Counted from the stretch's first letter, positions 27,963 through 38,717 are shown. The stretch is DNA of 64,000 bases from Hippopus hippopus (GCA_946811185.2 OX328099.1:71490714-71554713), one strand, 5' to 3'. A program made the numbers and translations. Notes: generated by a model from the sequence alone, not told the origin.

Positions 27963-28399
27963 TTTATATACCCCTACCCGCACCTACAAAATAGAGGGGG
28001 GGGTATACTGGTTTCACCATGTCTGTCAATCTGTCCATCTGTAAACTCTTCTTTCTGTGCTCTAACTCAAAAGTTGTTTGACCTAGGACACTGAAACTTT
28101 ATACAAGTGTTGCACATGACCGAAGGAGATGCCCTGTACTGTAGTTTTTGGGTCACATGGGTCAAAGGTCAAGGTGAAAGGTGAACTTTGCATAAAGAGG
28201 TCCATCTATAAACTTTTTCGTTTCCATGCTCTAACTCAAAAGTCGTTTGAGGTAGTACCCAGAAACTTTACACAAGTGTTGCTTATGACCTAAGGAGGTG
28301 CCCTATTGTTTAATCTTTGTTTTAACCGTTCTCTGATTGTGTTGCATCAGTGACAAGGTGTTCATGGGGGTACTTGTCTACTTTGCAACAGTTCTAGTT
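27963..28399 (+). mobile_element. Pearl/Helentron-like element, type H
   Basis: Starts TTATATACCCCTACCCGC with a GGGGGGGTATA complement, has two core repeats (CATGCTCTAACTCAAAAGTC-like, ACACAAGTGTTGC) and ends GCAACAGTTCTAGTT. Confidence 0.55.
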
Positions 28400-28820
28400 G
28401 AAAATGACAAAATAAATCATTTCATTTTGATGAAGGATATTACGAGACGAGTCTGTTAAAAATGATTTAATTCTACAAAGTTGACAAACTGTTGCCGTTG
28501 ATTTAGCCACACATTAAGACAGACAAAAAAGCGTTCTACCTGAAGGAGCATGTGATAGATGCTGATGTACCTACTAGATCGATCACATGACAGATACAGG
28601 TGCACGTGAATGAAGACACGCTCTATTTTAGAGCAAAGGATTGGCTTCAGCTCAAGGATAAAAAAAAAAATTAATCGTAAAGAGTTATTTTTCCTGGGTT
28701 TTCTGGTTTTAAATATTCATATATGGTTGTGTTGTTGATGTAAAAAGCAAAAGTAACAAAAACTAGAAATTTATTGTCAAAGAAATCATTAGTCCCTTTC
28801 AATGGGTTATTATGTATCTG
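28400..28820. other. Unassigned AT-rich sequence
   Basis: No gene seen. Confidence 0.35.
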
Positions 28821-28985
28821 TAATTATTGAATGATTGAATGGTGTTTTACACCACTTTAAACATTATTTCTGTCATATCACAGCAACAGCTCACATATTC
28901 ATCTATTTCCTTGGTTGCACCAGTACTAGGCTAGGACTCTGAAGTGTTTTGCCCGACGACACTCCCATGAAAAGCCCAGCGGATC
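28820..28985 (-). repeat. SINE body fragment, reverse
   Basis: GGTGTTTTACACCACTTTAA, TCATATCACAGCAACAGCTC and GCGGATCCAGTGAGG match 10660-10860. Confidence 0.55.
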
Positions 28986-29018
28986 CAGTGAGGATTATGT
29001 ATCTGACTGAGACATGTA

Positions 29019-29051
29019 CGAGGGCTGTTCGATATGTAATGTATATTGTAC
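29019..29051 (+). repeat. mariner left terminal inverted repeat
   Basis: CGAGGGCTGTTCGATATG starts the element directly after TA. Confidence 0.9.
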
Positions 29052-29210
29052 CACAGCGCGATAATGCTTTGCACGATTTCGTGGATGATGATACGCTTGA
29101 ACAGCTCTATTCAATACCTTTCCAACGGTATAAACACGAGCCTTCAGCTCCACATAGTTTTAAACTTGTAGTCATTTCAATAGACCTAGTTGTTGACCAC
29201 TGTTGTAAAA

Positions 29211-30280
29211 ATGGTTGGGAAACGGATTAAGAATATTAAAGAAATTAGAGCTTATATAAAAGTTCGCACAAAACTCGGTCATTCAGTAATGCAGATTTTT
29301 TTACTGAATTGGGGGAAGTTTATGGGTCTGATAAGGTATCTTATGAGACAGTTCGTCGGTGGAGAAAGAAATTTCTGACTGGCACAGAGTCTGTCAAAGA
29401 TGCAGCAGAATCTGGCCGACCTGTGACTGTAACAGGCAAGGCAAATGTCTCAAAAGTCAGGGAAATAATTGAAAGTGATGGCAGATACATGATTCGTGAT
29501 ATTGCCAATGCTGTTGGCATATCGCTATCACGGGTGTATTTCATTTTGAAGCATATTTTGAAAGTACGAAAGATTTCTGCCAGATGGATACCGCATATAT
29601 TAACAGATGACCAAAAACGAGTACAAACCGCTAAGCAATTGCTCAAAATATTTCCCAAATTCAATCAAAGACAATTTGCAAACATTGTTACTGGTGACGA
29701 AACATGGGTTCACTATTTCGTACCAGTAAGAAAAATTGGAAACAAAATATGGCTAACTAAACACGGTAGAAGGCCTGTAGTTGCCAAAAGAAGCATAAGC
29801 ACAAAGAAGGTTCTTTATTGCATATTCTTCTCATGTGATGGTATAGCCGTACAAATTCCGGTGCCGAAGGGCAAAAGTGTTACAGGTCGGTATTCCCGAG
29901 ATGTTATACTAAAAAAGGTCAAGAAATATTATCTTAAATGACGCCTTGTGTCAGGATTTACACATGTTCGTCTACTTCATGATAATGCTCCATCACATAC
30001 ATCTGAGCTTGTGAAGCAATTTTTTAAGTCGGAGAAGGTTACCGTCTTGCCACACCCACCATACTCTCCAGATCTAGCCCCATGCGACTTTTTCCTTTTT
30101 CCAAAACTTAAAAAGTTCTTATCTGGTTGCCGTTACAAGTCCCGACAAGCCCTTGGCTCAGCCATCAGTCAGTTCCTCAGAGGTCTACCTAAATCAGCGT
30201 ACCGTGACGCATTTCAGAAATGGATTCAGAGATTGAAATTATGTATTTCAAACCGCGGAGAATACTTTGAAGGGATGTAA
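29211..30280 (+). pseudogene. mariner transposase, frameshifted and stopped
   Basis: Translation starts MVGKRIKNIKEIRAYIK at 29211. The frame shifts in the T-run near 29298 and continues as TELGEVYGSDKVSYETVRRW, part of the helix-turn-helix region. The catalytic Asp codons are 29696 (GDETW), 29981 (HDNAPSH) and 30086 (LAPCDFF); 34 residues separate the last two, the mariner DD34D signature. A TGA at 29939-29941 interrupts the frame between the first and second Asp. The C-terminus ends GEYFEGM at 30280. About 355 residues overall, a normal mariner size. Confidence 0.92.
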
Positions 30281-30320
30281 TGTTCATTTCACTATTTGAG
30301 TCGAATGCTTTTGAGATATC

Positions 30321-30353
30321 GTACAATACACATTACATATCGAACAACCCTCG
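30321..30353 (-). repeat. mariner right terminal inverted repeat
   Basis: Ends CATATCGAACAACCCTCG before TA; differs from the left repeat at two positions. Confidence 0.9.
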
Positions 30354-30355
30354 TA

Positions 30356-30770
30356 TAAATGAAGATTGAACCTGCAACATTTCTCACATGGCAGATACAT
30401 AAACTGTTTACATGTATTTGGCCGAGATGTATAACTATAGTCTGCACCAGCAACATTTTTACACAGCAAGAAGCACTTAAAATTTTTATCTTATCCTTAT
30501 TCTTGATAGGAGTCATCTAAATAATGGAATTTTTAAAAGGAACGTATGCCCATTCCAGGGTTTTCATGTACATCTCACTGAGCTATGTATAAATAAAAAT
30601 TGAACCTGCAACATTTCTCACACAGCAGATTCATAAACTGTTTACATGTACATACATGTATTTGGCCGAGATTTCCCATATAACTGTAGTCTGCTCCAGT
30701 AAAAGATATATTACTGTAGACTGCACCAGCATTATTTTTACGCAGCAAGAAGGCACTTCAAATTATCTTT
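30356..30770 (+). repeat. Two-copy segmental duplication beside the mariner
   Basis: ATTGAACCTGCAACATTTCT, AAACTGTTTACATGTA, TTTGGCCGAGAT and the end AGCAAGAA.GCACTT occur at 30361-30480 and again at 30599-30760. The second copy also carries ACTGAGCTATGTATAAAT, the counterpart of the mariner insertion site. Confidence 0.85.
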
Positions 30771-30828
30771 ACTTCGTTCATGTGTTGAGTCATGTATTAT
30801 GGTAGATTGAAATAGGGTTATTTTTTAT

Positions 30829-31040
30829 TAACCCTTGTCATGCTAAATAAGTTAAATAAACCTTTTATGCCGATATTGAAAATCTGAATAATGTTATTTC
30901 AAACTCATTTTTGGGGGAAAATGTCTCCTTAACGGACAGTGTAGATGCAACATCAGACTGCATGTTAGGGTGCAGTCTGTTCTTGATATTTACTGTCCGC
31001 AAAAGGTCTGTGATTCACGCTTAGCAGCTGGGGTTTAACT
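30829..31040 (+). repeat. GTGTAGATC hairpin repeat, copy 2
   Basis: GGACAGTGTAGATGCAACAT, CAGACTGCA..TGCAGTCTG hairpin, then TTTACTGTCCGC. TTAACCC and GGTTTAA flank it, as in the 4.0-4.27 kb copy. Confidence 0.6.
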
Positions 31041-31044
31041 CTGT

Positions 31045-31226
31045 TTTCAATATAATACTAGTCATATCACTGTACATAGCCAATGACCTAACCTTGCGTT
31101 TGTGGAGTGTTTTTCACGAGTAGATCTACTTTACAAAAACTTTCCCAGCCACAGGCTGCTTTCCCACGGAAGCACCACCAAAACAATTTTCAGCAGCGAG
31201 ACAGAATCCTGCTGGGGCTCGACAGA
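31045..31226 (-). repeat. SINE body fragment, reverse
   Basis: TTTCCCAGCCACAGGCTGCT, AAACAATTTTCAGCAGCGAG and AGAATCCTGCTGGGGCTC. Confidence 0.55.
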
Positions 31227-31436
31227 TAAACCCTTTACCATACGACAGAAATGTAGACTAGTCCGAATTGAAAGCATTTGCAGACGACAACTTGAAAGCA
31301 GCTCAAATAATAGACTTTGTCTTTGATAGGATAGAAAACATTCTGGTTACCAGCATTGTCTCCTTTTCCCAAAATGTTTTTAAAAGGCTTCTTTCCCAGG
31401 GTCGTTAAAACTCCGGATTGTGTGGTAAAACAGTAA
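31227..31436 (-). mobile_element. TTAA-hairpin MITE, left hairpin half deleted
   Basis: TAAACCCTTTACCATACGAC to GTGTGGTAAAACAG. Confidence 0.8.
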
Positions 31437-31507
31437 CAATACTTACAAAGCAGACAGACAAAAACCATAAATTTGTACTTGACCTATTAAATACTGCTGG
31501 AGACTTC

Positions 31508-31774
31508 GCTCTTTACCAAATGACAAAATTTTAGTCTGTTCCGTTTTAAACCTTTATTATACGACAAAATTTTAGACCTGTCCAAATTGAAAGCATTTGC
31601 AGACAACAATTTAAATGGGGCTCAAATTGTGCAGTTTTTCTTTGATAGGGTAGAAACATGGGAAAAGGAGAAAATGCTGGTAACCAGCATTTTCTCCTTT
31701 TTTTTTCCACATTGTTTTTAAAAGGCCTCTTTCCCAGGATTGTTAAATGTCGACACTGTGCAGTAAAGGGTTAA
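31508..31774 (-). mobile_element. TTAA-hairpin MITE with repeated left end
   Basis: A 40-base left end fragment (CTCTTTACCAAATGACAAAA) precedes a full reverse copy from 31546; TTAA 31771-31774. Confidence 0.8.
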
Positions 31775-31975
31775 AAGCATTTACAGAGGATAAAATAGAC
31801 GTGGCTCTGGATTAGATCATTGTGATATTTGTCTTTGAAAGAGAAAAAAACATTGTGGGAAAAGAGGATATGCTAGCTAGATCTACCAGCATTATCTCCT
31901 TTTTCAAAAATGTTTTCAGAAGTCTTTTATTTTTCCTCAGGGTTGTCAAAACCTGGGATTGTTTGGTAAAAGAAT
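31771..31975 (-). mobile_element. TTAA-hairpin MITE sharing TTAA, left end truncated
   Basis: TTAAAAGCATTTACAGAGG joins directly to the interior of the arm; right end TTGTTTGGTAAAAG. Confidence 0.7.
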
Positions 31976-32074
31976 GAAAATTCCTCACAGCAGGATGACT
32001 GTTAAAGTTGAAACAGTAGGCTATCAGACAAACTTAAAACATGCTTAACCCATTTTCATCCAATTATAATTGAG

Positions 32075-32330
32075 ACATGCTCTGTGAAAAGAGGGTTTAA
32101 TGCATCTGCAAAAATTATCAACCAAGGTTAGCCTGCGCAATCCGCGCAGGCTAACCTTGGTTGATACTTTTTGCTATCGGTCATATTTCTGAATTTCAGA
32201 GGACCACTCTTCCTCATGATTCATTTGATTGATAGACAAAGTAGATTTTAAGGATCCCTAATTATGTGAAGTCTTGTTTGGTACTATGCATCACAGAGAT
32301 GCATTAAGCCCCCTTTTGCGAGAGCAATGC
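32075..32330 (+). mobile_element. Second MITE family, best copy
   Basis: Ends CATGCTCTGTGAAAAGAGGG..AATGCATC and GATGCATTAAGCCCCCTTTT..GAGAGCA are inverted repeats of ~30 bases. The centre is a near-perfect palindrome around TAGCCTGCGCAATCCGCGCA. No coding capacity. Confidence 0.8.
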
Positions 32331-32427
32331 TGAATTATTTACATCCCTTCCACACAGTATAGCCAGCATAGAAATTGAATACCACACAATTGCTCCTTTT
32401 CTCACAATGTTCTCTACACCATTCAAT

Positions 32428-32600
32428 ACATGAGTCATGCTCTGAGAAAAGGTGGTGCATTTGCAAAAAGTTTCAGCCCATGTAAACCTGGGCAGGCTGA
32501 CCTTGGTGGAAACTTTTTGCTCTTGGTAAATTTTCTGCATGTCAAAGGACCATGCTATCTCAGAATTCAACCATTTTTGACAGAATTTTTGTCCTTTTTT
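32428..32600 (+). repeat. Second MITE family, partial
   Basis: AGTCATGCTCTGAGAAAAGG, half palindrome GGCAGGCTGACCTTGG, GGTAAATTTTCTGCATGTC. Confidence 0.65.
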
Positions 32601-32614
32601 GTACAATGTTTCAA

Positions 32615-32680
32615 ACATCTGGTAACTTTATACTAGATGACAGAATTTTAGTGTTGTCCATTTTCAAAGTATTTGCAGAT
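32615..32680 (-). mobile_element. MITE split by 2.9-kb insertion, left part
   Basis: GATGACAGAATTTTAGTG to GTATTTGCAGATA; continues at 35579 with AATTTGTGACCCAAAT. Confidence 0.7.
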
Positions 32681-32799
32681 AAGGCGTAAAAAAAAAAATA
32701 GTTTGTTTCGGGTAACCCGACCCTACCTGGAGATTTTGCCCCGACCCTAGTTTTTTTTTTGTCTTCCGATAAAAAAAAAATCAGCCTTTTATCATACTG

Positions 32800-33589
32800 T
32801 GTCACAGGACGCCTGTTTCGGCAAATATTGCGCATTATATTATAGGTGTACAATCATGTACTACTACATACATAATTATGCATGAAAACTCCTACGCCTG
32901 TACAAAAGCTACCGTGTATCGGAGTATATTTAACCGACCTTAAACACAAATTGTCGAACGCAATAACGTGGGTTTTCCATTTCTAAAATACATACAAGCA
33001 GGCGGAGAGATCGGACTTTTTCGCTAACTCCACAAAGGAACTTCTGTTTATCGAACGTTCGTATCCTATCGCACGGTTACAAAAGACAAACGGGTACCAG
33101 TTTTATCTTCTACAACAACATTCGGCATACCTCGGGTGATGGGAGCCATCATGTTAGATGTAGGTACGGAATCGCCCGAGTTGTGACCAGTGCTACAACA
33201 AATCACGCCCGAAATACTGCGGTACTATACAGACTGTGTAACGAACTTTTACTTGTGATTTTCGCTTTTCTTCGCGTAAAATATAGACAGGATCCCGTCA
33301 TCTCTATTGTCATCACCGCATTTCCGGTTCTGTAGTGCATTGTCGCTACTTTCGGTTTGCTAGATTTCAGATTGAACAAGTTCTGTTAAACATCATTCGG
33401 CAAAAGTGCTAGCATGCTCCAGAACTACGAACAATCAAAGTGTTCAATGCAGATATAACATTCGAAAAATTTTAATGGACGTTTCTCTTGCAACTTATCT
33501 GACAGGACGGACTGTGGACTAAACTAGACGACGGCAACGATAGAAGTTTAGATTTGTATCAAGCGTCGATAGGTCTTCATATTAGACAG
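32800..33589. other. CpG-rich low-copy segment, possible promoter and non-coding exon
   Basis: Unlike its surroundings this stretch is rich in CG (GATCGG, TTCGCTAAC, ATCGAACGTTCG, TTCGCGTAAA). It ends ATTAGACAG|GTATTT, a good donor on the + strand. No long frame is present and no downstream exon was found. Confidence 0.35.
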
Positions 33590-33879
33590 GTATTTTCATA
33601 TTTTTTTTTTTCTATCTTTGTTACAATGAGGCAACAATAATTTCTTTCGGAAAATATAAATCTACCCAAACTTGCCTTGTTCTCGCTCTGCCCCCCCCCC
33701 CCCTTCACTCAGCTTGATTTACCCTACCTGGTCTTAGAGAAAAACCTGAAACTGCCTAGGCTAGGAGCCGCTATGCAAAAATTTTCCAAGGCTTTCTAAT
33801 CTCTCCTACACTTCCGGCAAGTGATGCCACTTTAGTTTCCAGGTAAAATGTGTCTGATCTATATAAAATTGAGGAGCAG

Positions 33880-34748
33880 CAGCACTTCTCCCACATTTCT
33901 TGACGGATTTGGGTAAAATTTTCACAGGATGTTTCTCATCATGTGACCTAGCGCATATTGTCAAGGTTTTGCAATTCATAGCTGCATCATGGAAAAAGGG
34001 GGCTTCATGTTGTATTTCATTTTTCACCAATATCTCTTTAGTTAATACTGGACATATCTCAACGGATTTGGGTGAAATTTTCACAGATCATGTGACCTAG
34101 CGCATATTGTCAGGGTTTTGGAATTTATTACTGTGTCATGGAAAAAGGGGGCTTCATGTCAAATTTAAACTGCGTCCATCCTTACAAAAGTCTGTTTCTT
34201 GTGAACGCAACCCCTCCCACATTTCTTGACGGATTTGGATAAAATGTTCATAGAATGTTTCTCATCATGTGACCTAGTGCAGATTGTCAAGGTTTTACGA
34301 CTTATAGTTGCATCATGGAAAAATGGGGCTTCATGTTATATTTCATTTTTCACCAATATCTCTTTAATTACTTGACATATCTCAACGGATTTGGATGAAA
34401 TTTTCACAGATCATGTGACCTAGCGCATATTGTCAGGGTTTTGGAATTTATTGCTGTGTCATGGGGAAAAAAAATGTTTTTCATCAATGTATCTCCAACT
34501 AATGGACATAATTTCATGAAACTTCATATTTTTATTGCTTAATCAAAGCCAATGACCAATGAGTCCGTTGTGCATCCGTCTGTCCATCCATCAGTCCATG
34601 CGTAAAACTTTTAGATCACAAGTAACACAATATATCCATTGAGCTACCCAGGTAGGTGCTAGAAATTCCAACACTTTAGTCTCTAAAGCTAGCTGCTTGA
34701 AATAGCAGCCATGTGGCGGCGTATATTGTGATGACGACACTCTTGTTT
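33880..34748 (+). mobile_element. Pearl/Helentron-like element, type I
   Basis: Four core repeats of ~150-175 bases (TTCTTGACGGATTTGG, TCATGTGACCTAGCGCATAT, TGTCATGGAAAAAGGGGGCT) with a CCGTCTGTCCATCC tract; ends GATGACGACACTCTTGTT. The 5' edge is uncertain. Confidence 0.6.
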
Positions 34749-35025
34749 CACATTATAACTCTGAAGGATAACAAAAGTGGATACTTGTAATTTCAAAGTT
34801 GTGTCAAGAATGTGTGTTCTAGATAAAAAACAATATGCATAACCTTCGTAATACGAACTTTTCTACAGATAAAATGTTTACTTTAAATCAGTATAATATA
34901 TATAGTCCTCTAAAGTGTTCTGGAGGGGGAGGGTATTAAACATAAAAACAAACGAAACATTCTAGTATTTATTCAGTTTATTTAGAAACTTGCAAATAAA
35001 TGTTTTTCACTTTTTCAGCTGTTTT

Positions 35026-35252
35026 AGCTCTTTACCACACAATCCACAGTTTTAACAATCCTTAAAAAAACTTTTGAAAACATTGTGGGAAAACTGAGGG
35101 AAAAGAAAATGCTATAAACCCATATTTTCTTTGTTTCCCATGTTTTCTACCCTTCCCAAACAAATTTCAATTTGTGAGTTACATTTGTTTTGTTGTCAGC
35201 AAATACTTTTAATTTGGACAAGTCTAAAAAATTTCAATTCAGAAAAGAGTTA
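35026..35252 (+). mobile_element. TTAA-hairpin MITE, forward
   Basis: AGCTCTTTACCACACAATCC; hairpin interrupted by a repeated GGGAAAA; ends AAAAGAGTTAA. Confidence 0.8.
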
Positions 35253-35321
35253 AACAAAAGTGGACAGCATTCATTGGGGAAAAAAGATGCAAATATAGAA
35301 GTATAGTTTAGATAGAATTTG

Positions 35322-35458
35322 ACCATTTACCACACAGTCAGAAAGTTAGTGACAGACTACAGGTCTTTTGAACACATAATGAGAAAAGGGACTCAGAGCT
35401 GGTAGCCACCATTTTCTCTTTTTTTTCCATTTTTGAAAGCAAATACCACCATTTCAAA
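35322..35458 (+). mobile_element. TTAA-hairpin MITE, truncated, forward
   Basis: CCATTTACCACACAGTC to ACCACCATTTCAA; cut by the T/G-rich inner end of the 2.9-kb insertion. Confidence 0.65.
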
Positions 35459-35578
35459 ATGTTTTGGTTTTTTTTGGGGGGGGGGGGAGTTAAAAAAAAA
35501 AAAAAAAATTCGTCCCTACCCTACCTAACATTTTTGGAGACGTTACCCTAAACAAACTATTTTTTTTTTTTAAGGCCT

Positions 35579-35690
35579 AATTTGTGACCCAAATAAACGG
35601 TTCTTATAGGAAAGAGAACATTGTGGAAAAAGGAGAAAATAATGGTTATCAGTACTTTCTTTTTTTCCCCTCAATGTTTTCAAAAGTCAG
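35579..35690 (-). mobile_element. MITE split by 2.9-kb insertion, right part
   Basis: AATTTGTGACCCAAAT, GGAAAGAGAACATTGTGG, hairpin with GGTTATCAG centre. Confidence 0.7.
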
Positions 35691-35900
35691 CTTACTCTTT
35701 GCAAGACAACAATGTTTTAGTCTTGTCCATTTTGAAAGCATTTGCAGACCACAAAATTTATGTGGCTTAGGTTATTTGTCTATTAAAGACAGAATATATA
35801 GTGGAAAAAGGAGAAAGAAATAGTTATCAGCATTTTCTGCTTTTCCTCCAGTTTCCAAAAGTCTTTATCTTCAGAGCAGTTGAAATACAGGACAATTAAT
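35691..35900 (-). mobile_element. TTAA-hairpin MITE, reverse
   Basis: CTCTTTGCAAGACAACAATG left; hairpin present with mismatches; ends GACAATTAA. Confidence 0.75.
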
Positions 35901-36355
35901 TTTTTACCACACAAACCCGAGTTTTAGCAACCCTGGGGGATAGGAGCATTTTGAAAATACTGCAGAAAAAGGAGAAAATGCTGGTAATCAGCATTTCTCT
36001 TTTTCCCACAATATTTTCTACCCAAAAAGAGACAAATTCCATCTTTTGAGTTACATTTGAATTGTCGTCTGGAAACGCTTTCAATTTGGAGCAAATGAGA
36101 AACTTACAGTTGCATTCACCAGCATTTTCTCCTTTTTCCACTATGGTTTTTACCCTATCAAAGACAAATTCTATCATTTGAGTCACATTTAAATTGTTGT
36201 CTGCAAACGCTTTCAATTTGGAGAAAATGAGAAACTTACTGTTGCAGTCACCAGCATTTTCTCCTTTTTCCACTATGTTTTCTACCCTATCAAAGATAAA
36301 TTCTATCATTTGAGTCACATTTAAATTGTCGTTTGCAAATGCTTTCAATTTGTAT
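35898..36355 (+). mobile_element. MITE with right arm tandemly triplicated
   Basis: After one left arm the segment CAGCATTTTCTCCTTTTTCC … AAATGCTTTCAATTTG occurs three times with a 133-134 base period, linked by AATGAGAAACTTAC. The repeats keep a 150-codon - strand frame open by chance. Confidence 0.85.
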
Positions 36356-36371
36356 CTAGTTTATAGAAACA

Positions 36372-36645
36372 TTAACTCTTTACCAAGCGACAAAATATTA
36401 GACTGATCCAAACTGAAAGCAGTTGCAGATAACAATTTCAATGTGGCTCAAACGGAAAAAATTGTCTTTGATCCAAATTGAAAGCAGTTGCAGATAACAA
36501 TTTTAATGTGGCTCAAACGGAAAAGTTGTGGTAGAAAAGGCAGAAAACATTGTGTTACCAGCTTTTTTTCCTTTTTCCACAATATTTTCTAAAGGCTTTC
36601 TTCTTCAGGGTCGTTAAAACTTGGGACTGTGTGGTAATGAGTTAA
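36372..36645 (-). mobile_element. TTAA-hairpin MITE with 70-base internal duplication
   Basis: TTAA 36372-36375 and 36642-36645; ATCCAAACTGAAAGCAGTTG through GCTCAAACGGAAAA is repeated once. Confidence 0.85.
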
Positions 36646-37210
36646 GAGCAAATGAGAAAACTTGACTGTTGCAGAAACCAGTCCCTCTCCCTCTATTTTT
36701 TTCAAAACATGTCCACTGCAGGGAAATTTGGAAGATGTATAAATTTGTGCCGTAAATATTACCAGATAATACCTAGTTTTAAGGAACCAGAGAAAGAAGA
36801 CTTTTGAAACATTGTGGGAAAAGAAGAAAATGCTGGTAACCAGCATTTTCTCCTTTTCCTACAATGTTTTTTTTTACCCTTCCCAAAGCATATTTCAATT
36901 TTTCAGTCACTATTGTCGTCTGTGAACGCCTTCAATTTGGATGAGTCCAAAATTTTGTTGTGTGGTAAAGGAGTAAACAGTAACATTTGCAGACAATTTT
37001 TATGTCTCGCAGCAGATCAGTTAATGAAAACTTTATGGCAAAGTTGAAATCGCTTGAAACTGCTTTTCTGGAACTGTATCAAGATTAAGAAGCATTAAAA
37101 GTAAAGGAAAAATTGATAAATTCCAAGTAACCAGTCCCTCTCCCTCTATTTTTTCAAAACATGGCCACTGCAGGGAAATTTGAAAGCTGGATAAATTTAT
37201 GCGGTTAATA
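36646..37210. repeat. Direct repeat pair of unknown origin flanking a MITE
   Basis: ACCAGTCCCTCTCCCTCTAT, TTTCAAAACATG, CCACTGCAGGGAAATTTG occur at 36678-36740 and 37130-37190. The pair brackets the MITE at 36759-36977. Confidence 0.7.
36759..36977 (+). mobile_element. TTAA-hairpin MITE, forward
   Basis: ATTACCAGATAATACCTAG left; perfect hairpin; right GTGTGGTAAAGGAGTAAAC. Confidence 0.85.
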
Positions 37211-37443
37211 TATGTTAAACAACAATTATTTAACATTTAAACATACTTACTGCAAACAGAAATAATAGTCCTTGATGGTCCAGCACAAAGGTTAATACTG
37301 CATAATAATTGATATGAAGTGTATATATACTGTTTCTGCACAAGTAAATTTCAACCCATATTAACTGTGCACCTTAACTGAACGCCTGGCAAGATTATTC
37401 TAAGTTAAATTATGTATCTTAGCGTACTTGATCTTGGAAATAT

Positions 37444-37856
37444 TTTTAGCTGGGCTGTTTTTACAGAAAAAAGGCGAGTTATTGTCTGCCTCTATGTTTC
37501 GATCAAGGGGTTAATGTCCGCCATCACAAAATCTTAAAGGGACTTTTGACAGCCTTGTCTATTTTAGGGGTAGGGGATAATGACTGGAGGGGCTTTTGAC
37601 CGTTTACCTTATTGTCATAGCCCTGGCGTCGTCTTTGTCAGTGTTGTGCAAAAATTTTGACATTTTGTAATATCTCAATTATCACTTCAAATTTAAAAAA
37701 TTTGTTCACTTTCAAAAGGGACACTCATAAAATAGGGGCAGGCAACCATCAAAAATATTTTTGACACAGTTATGCCCCCTTTTCAACTTAAAATTTTCTC
37801 TGAAAATCAAGCACTTAAAGCCAAACCTTGGCATACGCATGCAGTGCTCTCTTTTT
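37444..37856 (+). mobile_element. Pearl-like element, type E, with insert
   Basis: Forward copy: TTTTTAGCTGGGCTGTTTTT, GCCCTGGCGTCGTC, GACACAGTTATGCCCCC and GCATACGCATGCAGTGCTCT. About 120 foreign bases lie at 37490-37610. Confidence 0.6.
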
Positions 37857-38030
37857 CTTCTTCCCAGGGTTACATTGTATAATTATTCTGAATATTTTCA
37901 AAAAAAAAAAAATTCCAAACTGACGCATCTTCCAAGGTTATTGTATTAAATCTATTTTTAGGTAAAAGTACAGCGTTGTGGTAAACAGAATTAGATCAAA
38001 TCAAAGTAGGCTATCTCTTGCATTTTTATA

Positions 38031-38224
38031 CTTACTCTTTACCAAACAACAAAATCTTGGACTGGACCAAAATGAAAGCTTTTGCAGACAACGAATTAAA
38101 AGTAGCTTAAATAATGATTTTTGTACTTGATAGGGAAGAAAACATTGTGGGAAAAGGAGAAAATGCTGGTAAAAGCTGTCTCTTTCAGGGTCGTTAAAAC
38201 TCCGGATTGTGTGGTAAAAGTTTT
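38031..38224 (-). mobile_element. TTAA-hairpin MITE, right hairpin half deleted
   Basis: TACTCTTTACCAAACAACAA; after GGAGAAAATGCTGGTAA it jumps to CTCTTTCAGGGTCG. Confidence 0.8.
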
Positions 38225-38456
38225 AATAAGCCTTTTATAGCACAAATCCGAGTTTTTAACTACCCTGAAATAGAACGTTTTTGAAAACATTGTGGGAAAA
38301 GGAGAAAATGCTGGTAACCAGCATTTTCTCCTTTTCCCACAATATTTTCTACTTTATCAAAGATAGATATCATCACTTACACTATATTAAATTTGTGGTC
38401 TGAAAATGCTTTCCATTTGGTTGAGTCCAAAATTTTGTGGTTTGGTAAAGAGTTAA
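38221..38456 (+). mobile_element. TTAA-hairpin MITE, complete, forward
   Basis: TTAATAAGCCTTTTATAGC left; perfect hairpin; TTAA 38453-38456. Joined to the previous copy through the same TTAA. Confidence 0.85.
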
Positions 38457-38486
38457 CAATTACCCTTTACCAAATTATCCTGTATT

Positions 38487-38717
38487 TTAACACTTTACCC
38501 CACAAGCAAAATGTAGACTTTTTCGAGTTGTAAGAATCCACAGATAACAATATAAATGTAAATCAATTAGTGGAATTTGCCTTTGATAGGATAGAAACAT
38601 TTTTGGGAAAAAGAGAAAATGCTGGTTAGCTGGTTACCAGCATTTTCCCCTTTTCCCACAATGTTTTCAAAAGGCTTCATCCTCAGGGTTGTTAAAACTT
38701 GTTTTGTAAAGGATTAA
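38487..38717 (-). mobile_element. TTAA-hairpin MITE, complete, reverse
   Basis: TTAA at both ends; centre has duplicated GCTGGTTA. A 28-base left-end fragment precedes it. Confidence 0.8.

Larger units (their letters stand above)
29019..30353 (+). mobile_element. mariner-family DNA transposon, decayed
   Basis: A 1,335-bp element with 33-base terminal inverted repeats (29019-29051 and 30321-30353, two mismatches) and TA on both sides (29017-29018, 30354-30355). It encodes a DD34D transposase with a frameshift and an in-frame stop, so it is not autonomous now. The ends may still be functional substrates. Confidence 0.92.
32681..35578. mobile_element. 2.9-kb insertion with T/A-rich inverted ends
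   Basis: Left end AAGGCGTAAAAAAAAAAATA then GTTTGTTTCGGGTAAC; right end, read in reverse, AGGCCTTAAAAAAAAAAATA then GTTTGTTTAGGGTAAC. It interrupts a MITE whose two parts match up. Inside are a CpG-rich segment, a pearl-like element and MITEs. Either one composite element or nested insertions between two related ends. Confidence 0.55.

Noticed and set aside
35896..36348. 150-codon - strand frame
   Set aside because: Product of a triplicated MITE arm; the peptide repeats are MITE sequence.
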